A DNA stretch of 64,000 nt, taken from positions 1,054,001 through 1,118,000 of the forward strand of contig NZ_JASDDK010000001.1 in NCBI RefSeq assembly GCF_030407435.1, given 5' to 3'. The position numbers and the translations under genes were made by a program. Of this stretch, positions 17,222-27,234 are shown one piece after another. The notes under the pieces were generated by a model, which saw only the letters and a program-made list of their open reading frames with translations, had not been told where the DNA came from and did no database searches. The stretch is from Winogradskyella bathintestinalis (GTDB lineage Bacteria > Bacteroidota > Bacteroidia > Flavobacteriales > Flavobacteriaceae). Positions within the stretch are counted from its first letter, which is position 1. Each line of letters begins with the position of its first letter.

Positions 17222-18667
17222 TTAAAATTCTGCGTTCTGTGGAGTTCTAGGATAAGGAATAACATCTCTAATATTGCCCATGCCTGTAGCGAACATTACC
17301 AGACGCTCAAATCCTAATCCAAAGCCAGAGTGTACGGCTGTTCCGTATTTACGCAAATCTAGATACCACCATAATTCTTTTTCGTCAATATCTAAAGCTT
17401 TCATCTTTTCTTTTAAAACGTCCAAACGTTCTTCACGTTGCGAACCTCCTACCATTTCACCAATACCAGGAAATAAAATGTCCATGGCCCTAACCGTTTC
17501 TCTTCCTTGATCGTCTGGTTCGTTTAAACGCATGTAAAACGCTTTAATATCAGCGGGATAATCAAACAATATTACCGGACATTTAAAATGTTTTTCAACT
17601 AAATATCGTTCGTGCTCAGACTGTAAATCTGCTCCCCATTCATTAATTATATAGTTGAATTTCTTCTTTTTATTAGGCTTTGAATTTCTTAGTATATCAA
17701 TAGCCTCAGTGTAGCTTACACGCTTAAAATTGTTATCGACCACAAACTTAATTTTTTCAATTAAACTCATAGCACTACGTTCGGCTTGTGGTTTTGTTTT
17801 TTCTTCGTCTAACAAACGCTTTTCTAAAAACTCTAAATCTTCTTTATTGTTTTTAAGAATATCACTCAAAACGGATTTCATAAAGTCCTCCGCTAAATCC
17901 ATATTACCCGCCAAGTCCATAAAAGCCACTTCGGGTTCAATCATCCAGAATTCTGCTAAGTGACGTGATGTATTAGAATTTTCTGCTCTAAATGTTGGTC
18001 CAAAAGTATAAACCTTGCCTAAAGACATGGCATAGGTTTCGGCTTCTAACTGACCAGAAACCGTTAAGTTAGTTTCCTTTCCAAAAAAATCTTCTTTATA
18101 ATTTATTGAACCATCTTCATTTAATGGTGGATTTTTAGCGTCTAAATTTGAAACTTTAAACATTTCGCCTGCACCTTCAGCATCACTACCTGTTACTATT
18201 GGGGTGTGCATGTAATTGAAACCGTTTTCATTAAAATATTTATGTATCGCAAATGATAAAGACGATCTTAATCGCATTACTGCACTGAATGTATTTGTTC
18301 TGGTGCGTAAATGTGCATTTTCTCTTAAAAATTCAAAAGAGTGCTTCTTAGGTTGAATAGGATACGTTTCAGGATCTGAATCTCCTAAAATTTCTAAAGT
18401 CTTTACCACAATTTCAACCGATTGTCCTTTTCCTTGACTTTCAACTAATTCTCCAGTAACATGAATAGCTGCACCTGTGGTTATTCGTTTTAAGAGTGCT
18501 TCGTCAAAATTTTCAAAATCGACAACACATTGAATATTATTTATAGTAGAACCATCATTTAAGGCAATAAATCGGTTAGCTCTAAAAGTTCTTACCCAAC
18601 CTTTTATGGTAACATCTTGCGGAGTTTCAGCTTGTGATAATAATTGGGCTACAGTTTTTGAAGTCAT
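17222..18667 (-). CDS. asnS: Asparaginyl-tRNA synthetase
   Basis: Charges tRNA-Asn. The 481-aa class II synthetase has an N-terminal OB anticodon-binding domain (VTIKGWVRTFRANRFIALND) and catalytic motifs, including TPIVTGSDAEGAGEMFKV and the motif 3 arginine in GFGLGFERLVMFATGM, with IRDVIPYPRTP near the end. Ends at the terminator before rpoN; the RND-type gene lies 22 bases upstream on the same strand. Confidence 0.97.
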   Translation of the reverse strand: MTSKTVAQLLSQAETPQDVTIKGWVRTFRANRFIALNDGSTINNIQCVVDFENFDEALLKRITTGAAIHVTGELVESQGKGQSVEIVVKTLEILGDSDPETYPIQPKKHSFEFLRENAHLRTRTNTFSAVMRLRSSLSFAIHKYFNENGFNYMHTPIVTGSDAEGAGEMFKVSNLDAKNPPLNEDGSINYKEDFFGKETNLTVSGQLEAETYAMSLGKVYTFGPTFRAENSNTSRHLAEFWMIEPEVAFMDLAGNMDLAEDFMKSVLSDILKNNKEDLEFLEKRLLDEEKTKPQAERSAMSLIEKIKFVVDNNFKRVSYTEAIDILRNSKPNKKKKFNYIINEWGADLQSEHERYLVEKHFKCPVILFDYPADIKAFYMRLNEPDDQGRETVRAMDILFPGIGEMVGGSQREERLDVLKEKMKALDIDEKELWWYLDLRKYGTAVHSGFGLGFERLVMFATGMGNIRDVIPYPRTPQNAEF

Positions 18668-18689
18668 TTTTAAATTATTTTGAATGCTA

Positions 18690-21101
18690 TTATAAGTTTT
18701 TATCGTTTTGTTCTAAGTGATTTTCGTCTTCAGAAGGAATGATATTTATTGAAGGCTCTCTCAACACTTCTTTATTTGCAATGTTTCGCTCTAAAGATAA
18801 TAATAGTGAAGGTAATAACAGTAAATTAGAAAGCATAGCGAATAATAAGGTGATAGATACTAAAGCGCCCAATGCAACTGTTCCGCCAAAACTTGAAATG
18901 GTAAATACCGAAAAGCCAAAGAATAATACAATGGAAGTATAAATCATACTGACTCCAGTTTCTCGTAACGCGGCGTAAACGGATTTTCTAATTTTCCAAT
19001 GGTTAGCTTGCAATTCTTGTCTATATTTTGCCAAAAAGTGTATGGTATCATCTACAGATATACCAAAAGCAATACTGAATACCAATATGGTCGATGGCTT
19101 TATTGGTACTCCCACGTAGCCCATTAAACCCGCCGTGACTAAAAGCGGTAATAGATTGGGTATTAACGATACAATAATCATCTTAAATGAGCGGAATAGG
19201 TAAGCCATAAATAAAGCAATAAGAACAATAGCAAGCGTAAGTGAAATGGCTAGATTTTTCACTAAATACTTCGTTCCTTTTTGAAAAACTAAAGCTTTAC
19301 CTGTCATAATCACTTCATAGCGCTCATTGGGGAATACCTTATTTATTTTAGTTTGAAGATCCTCTTGAATACGTTCCATTTTAGCCGTTCCAATATCCTT
19401 CATAAAAGTAGTGATACGTGCATATTGGCCTGTACTGTCTACAAAATTGCTTAATAAATCAACATCTGAAGTTGAATTTTTAGCATAAGACAAAATAAAA
19501 CTATTTTCTTGGCTCGTTGGCAATTGGTAATATTTAGGGTTGCCGTTATAGTAAGCTTGTTTACTGTACTTAACCAAACTTACTACTGAAATTGGACGCG
19601 ATAATTCTGGAATGTCATCAATTAGTTCTTCCAATTGTTCCATACGCTTTAAAGTTGCTAATTTCATCACTCCTTTTTTGCGTTTGGAATCTATCATAAT
19701 TTCCAAAGGCATTATACCGTCAAATTCAGATTCAAAAAACCGTATATCGCTAAAAAACTCGGTATCTTGAGGCATGTCCTCAATCAAACTTCCAGAAATT
19801 TTAATCTGATAAATTCCAATAATGCTGCCAATAATTAAAATTAGCGCAGTAATATAAATGGTTATTTTTCTATGTCTAACCATATTCTCCATCCAATTCA
19901 CAAAAGCACCGATCCAGCGTTTATTTAGATGTTCTAAGTGACGTTCTTTAGGATAAGGTAAAAACGTATAAAGAATAGGAATGATAAGTAAACACAAAAT
20001 AAAAATGGCTACAATGCTCAATGAAGCTACGATACCAAATTCTTTAAGTAATTTACTTTCAGTAAGAATAAATGTCGCAAAACCAGAGGCTGTAGTTATA
20101 TTGGTCATCAAAGTGGCATTGCCAACTTTGGTAATAACACGTTGTAAAGACCTTACCTTATTGCCATGAGATTTTACTTCGTGTTGATATTTATTTATAA
20201 GGAAAATACAATTCGGAATACCGATAACGATAATTAACGGTGGGATTAAAGCTGTTAAAACCGTAATTTCATAACCTAGTAAACCTATGATCCCAAAGGT
20301 CCACATCACTCCAAAACATACCACAATAAGTGATATGAATGTGGCTCTAAAAGATCTAAAAAATAGAAAAAAGATTAATGAGGTTACGAAAAGAGCTGCT
20401 CCAATAAAAATAGGAATTTCATCAACAATACTCTTAGAGTTTAAGGTACGAATGTAGGGCATTCCTGAAATTCTGACATCGAGTCCTGTTTCAGCTTCGA
20501 AACGATCCACCTTTGGTAAAAATTCGTCAATGATAAAATCTTTTCTAGCAGAGGTATTAACGATATCTTTCCTCATATATATAGCGGTCCGAATCGTTTT
20601 CGTTTCCGTATTGAATAAGAAATTATCGTAAAATGGATATTGTTTAAATAATTGGTCTTGAAGCTGCTGTATTTCTTCTATACTATGGATGGAATCCTTG
20701 ATAAAGGGTTCTAAATCAAATTGTTCTTTCTCCGTGTTTTTTACTAGCTTTTGAAGATCCTTTACAGATAAAACGGATTCTACTTCATTGTAGGGTTTAA
20801 ATGAACTGGCGAGTTTATGCCAAGCATTGAGGTTTTGAACTGTAAATAAACTAGAATCTTTTACACCTAAAACTATCAAATTACCTTCTTCACCAAAAAC
20901 TTCTAAAAAATCATTATAGATGAGATTAACCTCGTGATCGTCGGGTAGTAGATTGGCTTCAGTAAAAGTAAAGCGCATGTGTTTCCATTGCATACTGAAA
21001 AACACAGTGGTTAACACAATAGCAATTAGTATAAAGATTTTATTACGAAGAATAAGTCTCGCAACAGCCTCCCAAAATCCGGTAGTAGAAAGTTTAGACA
21101 T
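18690..21101 (-). CDS. RND/MMPL family membrane transporter
   Basis: An 803-aa transporter with the two-fold RND layout: a first span near residue 20, a large periplasmic domain, a six-span block (about 215-400), a second periplasmic domain, and a second block (about 620-780). The conserved transmembrane region GISVDDTIHFLAKY is present. It resembles the MMPL/lipid-exporter branch rather than AcrB (which is longer and has partner subunits). It lies 22 bases upstream of asnS. Substrate unknown; export of a lipid or hydrophobic compound is the usual role. Confidence 0.88.
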   Translation of the reverse strand: MSKLSTTGFWEAVARLILRNKIFILIAIVLTTVFFSMQWKHMRFTFTEANLLPDDHEVNLIYNDFLEVFGEEGNLIVLGVKDSSLFTVQNLNAWHKLASSFKPYNEVESVLSVKDLQKLVKNTEKEQFDLEPFIKDSIHSIEEIQQLQDQLFKQYPFYDNFLFNTETKTIRTAIYMRKDIVNTSARKDFIIDEFLPKVDRFEAETGLDVRISGMPYIRTLNSKSIVDEIPIFIGAALFVTSLIFFLFFRSFRATFISLIVVCFGVMWTFGIIGLLGYEITVLTALIPPLIIVIGIPNCIFLINKYQHEVKSHGNKVRSLQRVITKVGNATLMTNITTASGFATFILTESKLLKEFGIVASLSIVAIFILCLLIIPILYTFLPYPKERHLEHLNKRWIGAFVNWMENMVRHRKITIYITALILIIGSIIGIYQIKISGSLIEDMPQDTEFFSDIRFFESEFDGIMPLEIMIDSKRKKGVMKLATLKRMEQLEELIDDIPELSRPISVVSLVKYSKQAYYNGNPKYYQLPTSQENSFILSYAKNSTSDVDLLSNFVDSTGQYARITTFMKDIGTAKMERIQEDLQTKINKVFPNERYEVIMTGKALVFQKGTKYLVKNLAISLTLAIVLIALFMAYLFRSFKMIIVSLIPNLLPLLVTAGLMGYVGVPIKPSTILVFSIAFGISVDDTIHFLAKYRQELQANHWKIRKSVYAALRETGVSMIYTSIVLFFGFSVFTISSFGGTVALGALVSITLLFAMLSNLLLLPSLLLSLERNIANKEVLREPSINIIPSEDENHLEQNDKNL

Positions 21102-21120
21102 ACACCAATTTAATTGGTCG

Positions 21121-21128
21121 CAAAGGTA
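21121..21128 (-). promoter_or_regulatory. Candidate -7 box upstream of the RND gene
   Basis: Minus strand TACCTTTG matches TAnnTTTG, 19 bases upstream of the ATG at 21101. No clear -33 TTG. Confidence 0.35.
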
Positions 21129-21164
21129 GAAAAAAGCTGATAATTTGTTGGGTAATTAACAGGA

Positions 21165-22442
21165 TTATAATGAAATATTAAAGGTAAACTTAAAAGCAAT
21201 ATTATCTTCAAAATTTGGTAAGTGATAACCACCATATCGATAGGCAAAACTTAATCCAAAACCAAAAAGTAATTTGTTAATTTCAAAACCAGATTCTGAA
21301 TAGACGTGTCTCAAGGTTTCAAATGCAACACCTTGGTGCCTCCGTTTACTATTCATATCTCCTATAGCGTAACGTGATATTAAAACTAATTGCGGCTTAA
21401 AACGCTCTGAAATTTTAAAAGGGGGTAAGACATGTTTTATTTGTAAGGTTGAAAACTTATCGCTAAAAAACTCATTAAAATACATGGTTTCAAAACTATT
21501 TAATCCCGCTACAGAAAAACGTTGAAGAATGGTTTCCTTGGTGATATTATTAGGATAAGCATGATACAAATGAGTTAATGGGGCATCACCACCAGCAATA
21601 CCTGCTACTAATGTAAGTTTTGTAGTAGCATTATTTTTGTGATTGAATTTTTGAATAGTTCTAAAATCTACTTTCGAAAAATTAAAGTCGCTTCCAAAAA
21701 TGGATTTGAAACTTTGAGTGAGTTGAACCGTAAATTTCGGATAGCCGTCCTTTATCGTCACAACATTATCCTCTACAATATCAAAAGCACTAAACGGACT
21801 CCATTGCAGACTAACTTGAGCCATACTTAAATCGAACGTATTATAGTTTTCGCCATCTAAAGCATACGTGTAATTATAAGTAGGATCTATTTTATTAACT
21901 GAAAACGCCGTCTCCGATAGTAAGTGATTGCTAAATGTGTGCTCTAAAGACACCGACTTTTGAATATATTTATGGAACAAGTCAATATTTAATAATCGTG
22001 GTTCAAAAAAAGTGAAGAAACGTTTATCTGTTAAAAAGGATGAACTCCCTGTTTCTTGTAAATCATCTTTATAGGCAAAATTCAACCATGTGTTGGTAGA
22101 TTCCTTTAACCTAAGTCCGCCTCCGATCTTATATTTAAAACGATGATCTTTAAATCCATAAACCACATAAGAATTAATTCGAAACCATTCTGAGAACCGA
22201 TCATTAGTTACTCCTCCAAGACCTGTTCTAAAACCTTCATATTGGTTAAATTTTATGAGGTATCGTAAGTCTAGATCGAAATAATTTAACGGTAAGTATC
22301 CGTTACCAATATTTTTAAGATATGCACTTTTTTTTATGGAATCTTGTGCTGTTTTAATTGAATCTATTTCAGCCATTGTAATTTGAGCATAACAATTTGT
22401 TGCATACGCTAAAAGAAAGACAACAAATAGAAGCTTTGGCAT
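21165..22442 (-). CDS. Outer-membrane beta-barrel protein
   Basis: A 425-aa secreted protein (signal LLFVVFLLAYATNCYAQ) that is almost entirely alternating strand pattern, with barrel-like segments such as FKYKIGGGLRLKE and LLFGFGLSFAYRYGG and the C-terminal FKFTFNISL. It resembles from memory the barrel half of the DUF5686 proteins of Bacteroidota, but lacks their N-terminal carboxypeptidase-regulatory domain; that match needs a profile search. It is downstream of frr with a terminator between them. Confidence 0.7.
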   Translation of the reverse strand: MPKLLFVVFLLAYATNCYAQITMAEIDSIKTAQDSIKKSAYLKNIGNGYLPLNYFDLDLRYLIKFNQYEGFRTGLGGVTNDRFSEWFRINSYVVYGFKDHRFKYKIGGGLRLKESTNTWLNFAYKDDLQETGSSSFLTDKRFFTFFEPRLLNIDLFHKYIQKSVSLEHTFSNHLLSETAFSVNKIDPTYNYTYALDGENYNTFDLSMAQVSLQWSPFSAFDIVEDNVVTIKDGYPKFTVQLTQSFKSIFGSDFNFSKVDFRTIQKFNHKNNATTKLTLVAGIAGGDAPLTHLYHAYPNNITKETILQRFSVAGLNSFETMYFNEFFSDKFSTLQIKHVLPPFKISERFKPQLVLISRYAIGDMNSKRRHQGVAFETLRHVYSESGFEINKLLFGFGLSFAYRYGGYHLPNFEDNIAFKFTFNISL

Positions 22443-22465
22443 ATTTATTAATTAAAACTATTGAT

Positions 22466-22499
22466 TAAATAAAAACATCCCAAATTGAGAGGGATGTTT
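22466..22499 (-). terminator. Intrinsic terminator after frr
   Basis: Minus strand AAACATCCC, loop, GGGATGTTTTT followed by ATTT; 17 bases past the frr stop. Confidence 0.8.
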
Positions 22500-22516
22500 A
22501 GCACTTTGAGATTTGA

Positions 22517-23071
22517 TTAAACGGTCATAATCTCTTTTTCTTTAACGTCTAAAATTGTATCTATTTTTTTTACGTAAGTATCCGTTAAAGATTGGATGTC
22601 AATTTCCGCATTTTGCTGAAGATCTTCAGATACATCGGCATTCTTTATATCATTATTTGCTTCTTTACGGGCGTTTCTAATACCAACTTTGGCATCTTCC
22701 GTTTCAGCTTTAGCCTGTTTCGCTAAATTTTTTCGACGTTCTTCAGTTAACGGGGGTACATTAATTATAATGGTATCTCCGTTATTCATCGGATTAAAGC
22801 CTAAATTGGCTAACATGATTCCACGTTCAATTTCTTGAAGCATAGATTTTTCCCAAGGCTGGACAGTAATAGTTCTACCATCTGGTGTATTGACATTAGC
22901 CACTTGGCTCAATGGGGTTTGTGAACCATAATAATCAACCATAACGCTGCCTAACATGGCAGGACTAGCTTTACCAGCTCTAATATTAACGAGTTGCTTT
23001 TCTAAATGCTTTAAGGCCGCATCCATAGATTCTTTTGCTGTGTCGATTATAAATTTAATGTCTTCATTCAT
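22517..23071 (-). CDS. frr: Ribosome recycling factor
   Basis: Releases ribosomes after termination together with EF-G. The 184-aa protein has the family's N-terminal helix and the conserved AGKASPAMLG region, followed by PWEKSMLQEIERGI and PPLTEERRKNLAKQAK. It follows pyrH by 48 bases on the same strand, the usual pyrH-frr pairing. Confidence 0.98.
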   Translation of the reverse strand: MNEDIKFIIDTAKESMDAALKHLEKQLVNIRAGKASPAMLGSVMVDYYGSQTPLSQVANVNTPDGRTITVQPWEKSMLQEIERGIMLANLGFNPMNNGDTIIINVPPLTEERRKNLAKQAKAETEDAKVGIRNARKEANNDIKNADVSEDLQQNAEIDIQSLTDTYVKKIDTILDVKEKEIMTV

Positions 23072-23119
23072 AATGTTAAAATTTTAATTTACGATTATCA
23101 AAATTTAAGGTAAAACCTT

Positions 23120-23824
23120 TTAGTTGACTTTTGTGCCTATATTTTCTCCAGAAACAACTTTAAGCAAGTTTCCTTTTTTGTTCATATCAAAAACAATAAT
23201 AGGTAGGTTGTTTTCTTGGCTTAAAGTAAATGCAGTGGTATCCATTACTTTTAATCCTTTACTAAGAACATCTTTAAAAGATATATTATCAAATTTAACC
23301 GCAGTGGTGTCTAATTCCGGATCTGCGGTATAAATACCGTCTACACGGGTACCCTTTAAAATGACATCCGCTTCAATTTCAATAGCTCTCAAAACGGCCG
23401 CTGAATCTGTAGTAAAATACGGATTTCCGGTGCCACCACCAAAAATTACAACCCGTCCTTTTCTCAGATGACTCATTGCTTTTCTTCTAATGAATGGTTC
23501 TGCTACTTCATTTATTTTTATGGCCGTTTGCAAACGTGTTTTTACATCGGCATCCTCGAGTGCATTTTGCAATGCTAAGCCGTTGATTACGGTAGCTAAC
23601 ATTCCCATGTGATCTCCTTGTACACGATCCATACCATTCATAGCCCCGGCAACACCTCTAAAAATATTTCCACCTCCGATAACGATAGCGACTTCTACAC
23701 CTAAATCAATTATTTCTTTAATATCCTTAGCATATTCAAATAAACGCTCTGGATCAATACCATATTGACGATTGCCCATTAAAGCTTCGCCAGATAATTT
23801 TAGTAGTATTCTTTTATATTTCAT
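23120..23824 (-). CDS. pyrH: Uridylate kinase (UMP kinase)
   Basis: Phosphorylates UMP to UDP. The 234-aa hexameric-type bacterial enzyme has KLSGEALMG at the N-terminus, the [10 protein letters not shown] loop, [15 protein letters not shown] and the C-terminal [14 protein letters not shown]. It is operonic with frr; upstream, tsf ends at its own terminator. Confidence 0.98.
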   Translation of the reverse strand: MKYKRILLKLSGEALMGNRQYGIDPERLFEYAKDIKEIIDLGVEVAIVIGGGNIFRGVAGAMNGMDRVQGDHMGMLATVINGLALQNALEDADVKTRLQTAIKINEVAEPFIRRKAMSHLRKGRVVIFGGGTGNPYFTTDSAAVLRAIEIEADVILKGTRVDGIYTADPELDTTAVKFDNISFKDVLSKGLKVMDTTAFTLSQENNLPIIVFDMNKKGNLLKVVSGENIGTKVN

Positions 23825-23976
23825 TAAATAGTTTCTATTTCTATATGAGGTTTAAGGTAATTCGATACGTTATATAATTCGAAAATTAATACGTCATTGC
23901 GCCTCGTTCCTCTAGAAAGATTAAAAGTTGAGCAAAGCTACGTAATTATTAGCTTCTGTAAAAGTGAAAAAAATGC

Positions 23977-24008
23977 AAAAAAAATGCCTCTCATTTCTGA
24001 GAAGCATT
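23977..24008 (-). terminator. Intrinsic terminator after tsf
   Basis: Minus strand AATGCTTCTCA / TGAGAGGCATT (one wobble) with GAAA loop and eight T, 33 bases beyond the tsf stop. Confidence 0.88.
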
Positions 24009-24041
24009 ATTTTAACGCTAAAAATATTTAGAGTTTATAGG

Positions 24042-25016
24042 TTATCCGACAGTAGCACGTTTAAAACCAGTAACTGCAACGTCACCATAAGTTTTAACAT
24101 ACTCAGCAACCGTTTGCTTTTCGTCTTTAATAAACTTTTGATCTAATAAACATTTTTCTTGATCTAAGGTAGTGTTATCAGAAATGAAACGTTCCATTTT
24201 ACCTGGTAAAATTCTGTCCCAAATCTGCTCTGGCTTACCTTCAGCTTTTAATTCTGCTTTTGCAGCTTCTTCAGCTTCAGCGATAACTTCGGGAGTTAAC
24301 TGCGCCATAGAGATATAACTTGGTACGTTCTTTAAAGTTTTACCTAAACGTCCTAATTCAATATTGTCTTTTTCAATAACAGCGATACGTGCCTCAGTTT
24401 CTGATGCGATAAATTCTGAATCAAAATCCTTGTAAGATAAAGTTGTTGCACCCATTGAAGCAACTTGCATTGCAACATCTTTTACTAAGGTTTCAACGTT
24501 ATCAACTTTATCAGATAGACCTACTAAAGCAGCAATTTTATTAATGTGAACATATTGTCCGACGTAAGGAGCTTCTAATTTCTCAAAAGCCGTAATGTCT
24601 AATTTTTCACCAATAACTCCAGTTTGTTCAACGAGTTTCTCAGAAACCGACATACCATCAAAATCAGCAGCTAAAAAAGCTTCTTTAGTATCGTGGTTAA
24701 GAGCAATATCAGCTAAATCATTTGCTAATGCTACGAATTTTTCATTTTTACCAACAAAATCAGTTTCACAACCTAATACAATAGCAACACCAGCGGTGTT
24801 GTCTGCATTAATTTTAGCCACAGCAGCTCCCTCTGAAGAATCTCTGTCAGCTCTTTTTTCTGCAACTTTTTGTCCTTTCTTACGTAAAACTTCAATGGCT
24901 TTATCAAAATCACCACCAGCTTCAACTAAAGCTTTTTTACAATCCATCATACCAGCACCAGTTGCTTGTCTTAGCTTGTTTACTTCTGCTGCTGTAACTT
25001 TTACAGTATTTTCCAT
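24042..25016 (-). CDS. tsf: Translation elongation factor Ts
   Basis: Nucleotide exchange factor for EF-Tu. The start is the ATG at 25016 (MENTVKVTAAEVNKLRQATG); eight upstream in-frame codons have no family support. The UBA-like N-terminal domain has GAGMMDCKKALVEAGGDF and the core domain has VLGCETDFVGKNEKF. The protein is 324 aa with a duplicated core, as usual. rpsB lies 107 bases upstream with an inverted repeat in the gap. Confidence 0.97.
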   Translation of the reverse strand: MENTVKVTAAEVNKLRQATGAGMMDCKKALVEAGGDFDKAIEVLRKKGQKVAEKRADRDSSEGAAVAKINADNTAGVAIVLGCETDFVGKNEKFVALANDLADIALNHDTKEAFLAADFDGMSVSEKLVEQTGVIGEKLDITAFEKLEAPYVGQYVHINKIAALVGLSDKVDNVETLVKDVAMQVASMGATTLSYKDFDSEFIASETEARIAVIEKDNIELGRLGKTLKNVPSYISMAQLTPEVIAEAEEAAKAELKAEGKPEQIWDRILPGKMERFISDNTTLDQEKCLLDQKFIKDEKQTVAEYVKTYGDVAVTGFKRATVG

Positions 25017-25032
25017 AGTTTTTAAATTTAAA

Positions 25033-25103
25033 AAAGTCATTCAATTAATTTTCGATAATCCTTTCAACAATGTTCAGGACAAGAAAAACAACTAAATGAC
25101 TTT
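25033..25103 (-). promoter_or_regulatory. Inverted repeat between rpsB and tsf, possible attenuator
   Basis: Minus strand AAAGTCATT (25103-25095) can pair with AATGACTTT (25041-25033), which runs into more T just before the tsf start. The loop is about 50 bases, so folding is plausible but not certain. Confidence 0.35.
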
Positions 25104-25123
25104 CAATATTGTATAAATGTTGT

Positions 25124-25915
25124 TTATTCTTCTTCTTGATCAGCAACGTCTGCTTTTTCAGCTTTTTTTGCAGGTTTAGCTTTTGCTTCTCCTTTTTTAG
25201 ATTTTGAATCTTTATCTGCACGTTCTGCTTTTCTTTCGTTTAATCCATCTGCGATAGCAGAAGTTACGATAGATAAGATTTTATCTACAGATTTTGAAGC
25301 ATCATCATTAGCAGGAATTAAATAATCAACTTCACGAGGGTCAGAATTGGTATCTACCATAGCGAAGATTGGGATATTTAATTTTTGAGCTTCTTTGATA
25401 GCAATGTGCTCACGCATAATATCAACTACGAATAAAGCACCTGGTAAACGTGTCATGTCAGAAATAGAACCTAAATTCTTTTCTAATTTTGCACGTAAAC
25501 GGTTAACTTGTAAACGTTCTTTTTTAGATAAAGAGTTGAATGTTCCATCTTTCTTCATTCTGTCAATAGAAGCCATTTTCTTTACAGCTTTTCTAATAGT
25601 AACAAAGTTAGTTAACATTCCACCTGGCCAACGCTCAGTAATATAAGGTTGATTTACGGCACCTGCTTTATCAGCAACGATGTCTTTAGCTTGTTTTTTT
25701 GTAGCAACGAATAAAATTTTCTTTCCTGATGCTGCTATTTTAGCTAACGCTTCAGAAGTTTCTTCAATTTTTGCTGCTGTTTTGTAAAGGTTGATAATAT
25801 GGATACCGTTACGTTCCATATAGATGTATGGAGCCATGTTTGGGTTCCACTTACGCGTTAGGTGACCGAAGTGTACACCTGCTTCAAGTAATTCTTTTAC
25901 TTCTACTTTTTCCAT
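25124..25915 (-). CDS. rpsB: 30S ribosomal protein S2
   Basis: Small-subunit protein, 263 aa. Family motifs include LLEAGVHFGHLTRKWNPNM at the N-terminus, TERWPGGMLTNF and VVDIMREHIAIKEAQKLNIP. The C-terminal 35 residues are a lysine/alanine/glutamate-rich tail, common in Bacteroidota S2. It is paired with tsf as in most bacteria. Confidence 0.98.
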   Translation of the reverse strand: MEKVEVKELLEAGVHFGHLTRKWNPNMAPYIYMERNGIHIINLYKTAAKIEETSEALAKIAASGKKILFVATKKQAKDIVADKAGAVNQPYITERWPGGMLTNFVTIRKAVKKMASIDRMKKDGTFNSLSKKERLQVNRLRAKLEKNLGSISDMTRLPGALFVVDIMREHIAIKEAQKLNIPIFAMVDTNSDPREVDYLIPANDDASKSVDKILSIVTSAIADGLNERKAERADKDSKSKKGEAKAKPAKKAEKADVADQEEE

Positions 25916-26003
25916 TTTTGTAATAGTTTACGTTCTGTTAAATTAGCAATGACTAAGTGGTTGCTTTAGCGCGCCTTAATCATTTAGATGCTAAACTTTA
26001 TTC

Positions 26004-26038
26004 CAAATTTATTTTGGAATATTTTTAATCGCCCCAAA
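26004..26038 (-). promoter_or_regulatory. Promoter for rpsB-tsf
   Basis: Minus strand TTTG (26038-26035), 23-base spacer, TAAATTTG (26011-26004). The box overlaps an inverted repeat ATTCCAAA/TTTGGAAT. It leaves a 5' leader of roughly 85 bases before rpsB, long enough for leader-based control. Confidence 0.6.
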
Positions 26039-26066
26039 TCACTTCAAAACAATTGTAATTTCAATA

Positions 26067-26103
26067 AAATAAAATAATCCAGAGCTTGAAAAAACAAGCT
26101 CTG
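26067..26103 (-). terminator. Terminator-like hairpin after rpsI
   Basis: Minus strand CAGAGCTTG, six-T loop, CAAGCTCTG, then a T-rich but mixed tail. Confidence 0.65.
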
Positions 26104-26123
26104 AACTAAGTGCTGTTTGGATA

Positions 26124-26510
26124 TTAACGTTTCGAGAATTGGAATTTCTTACGCGCTTTCTTCTGACCGAATTTCTTACGCTCTACCATTCTTGGGTCTC
26201 TCGTTAATAGACCTTCTGGCTTTAATACTAGTCTGTTTTCAGGATCTAGTTCGCACATAGCACGACTTAATCCTAAACGTATTGCTTCTGCCTGGCCGGT
26301 GATACCACCTCCATATACGTTAACAGTAATATCAAAGTTGCCATCATTGTTAGTCAAGGCTAAAGGTTGGTTTACTTTGTACTGCAATGTTGCCGTACTA
26401 AAATAATCCGCCAAGTCTTTTTTGTTCACCGTGATTTTGCCATTTCCTTCAGCAAGGTACACACGAGCAACAGCCGTCTTTCTACGGCCAATTTTGTGAA
26501 TTACTTCCAT
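26124..26510 (-). CDS. rpsI: 30S ribosomal protein S9
   Basis: 128 aa with the S9 hallmarks: [13 protein letters not shown] at the N-terminus, [19 protein letters not shown] in the centre and the basic C-terminal tail [12 protein letters not shown] that reaches the P-site tRNA. Its ATG overlaps the rplM stop by one base, so the two are translationally coupled. Confidence 0.98.
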   Translation of the reverse strand: MEVIHKIGRRKTAVARVYLAEGNGKITVNKKDLADYFSTATLQYKVNQPLALTNNDGNFDITVNVYGGGITGQAEAIRLGLSRAMCELDPENRLVLKPEGLLTRDPRMVERKKFGQKKARKKFQFSKR

Positions 26511-26965
26511 TAGTTAATTTCGTTTAATTTCATTGTCTTTGGTTTTTGAGCTGCATGAGCATGCTCAGTACCAGTAACAACAGTTAAATTTCTAAAAAGA
26601 GTTGCTCCTAATTTGTTTTTAGGTAACATTCCTTTTACTGACTTCTCTACTAATCTACTTGGGTCTTTCCCAAATAATTCAGTAGCCGTCAAACTTCTTT
26701 GTCCACCTGGATAACCTGTGTGACGGATGTAACTTTTTTCCGTCCATTTGTTACCAGTTAAGTTGATTTTTTCAGCATTAACAACAATAACGTTGTCACC
26801 GCAATCAACGTGTGGCGTAAAATTAGGTTTGTGCTTACCTCTTAAAAGTATTGCTACTCTTGAAGCTAAGCGACCTAAAGTTTGTCCTTCAGCATCTACT
26901 AAAACCCACCCCTTATTAACGGTAGCTTTGTTAGCTGAAACTGTTTTGTAGCTTAATGTATCCAC
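26510..26965 (-). CDS. rplM: 50S ribosomal protein L13
   Basis: 151 aa with the family features [16 protein letters not shown], the [16 protein letters not shown] segment, [11 protein letters not shown] and [16 protein letters not shown]. First gene of the rplM-rpsI pair. A consensus promoter lies at 27035-27065, giving a leader of about 70 bases. Confidence 0.98.
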   Translation of the reverse strand: MDTLSYKTVSANKATVNKGWVLVDAEGQTLGRLASRVAILLRGKHKPNFTPHVDCGDNVIVVNAEKINLTGNKWTEKSYIRHTGYPGGQRSLTATELFGKDPSRLVEKSVKGMLPKNKLGATLFRNLTVVTGTEHAHAAQKPKTMKLNEIN

Positions 26966-27034
26966 ACTAATTTGATTTATATTTACGCTTCACAGCGCAA
27001 AAAGATTAAACATTCCTCTTCAAAAAAGAGTTTG

Positions 27035-27065
27035 CAAATTTACGATAAACAATTGATTTACCAAA
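27035..27065 (-). promoter_or_regulatory. Consensus promoter for rplM-rpsI
   Basis: Minus strand TTTG, 19-base spacer, TAAATTTG: a full match to the flavobacterial TTG-N19-TAnnTTTG pattern. The leader contains a small CTCTT/AAGAG stem just after the start, a possible ribosomal-protein leader element. Confidence 0.75.
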
Positions 27066-27234
27066 CCTTGATGATAATATTTTTATCCTTAAATTCCATA
27101 TAATCAGGTTGCATTGAATTCGTTAGAATAAATTATTAAGTTTTTCTAAAATTTCGAATTGACTTTTTCGATCTACGTTAAGATTTATCTTCAATTAAAA
27201 GGTACTATTAAAACTAGTATTTTCGATACGTTAA

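Noticed and set aside
23880..23960. Remnant of an interspersed repeat resembling CGTCATTGCG-type sequences near the pyrH upstream region
   Set aside because: Only a short, imperfect resemblance to a repeat I recall from related genomes; no second copy in the window.
24595..25095. Long plus-strand open frame over tsf
   Set aside because: It is fully antisense to tsf, serine/alanine-rich as expected from reverse-reading this gene, and has no family features.
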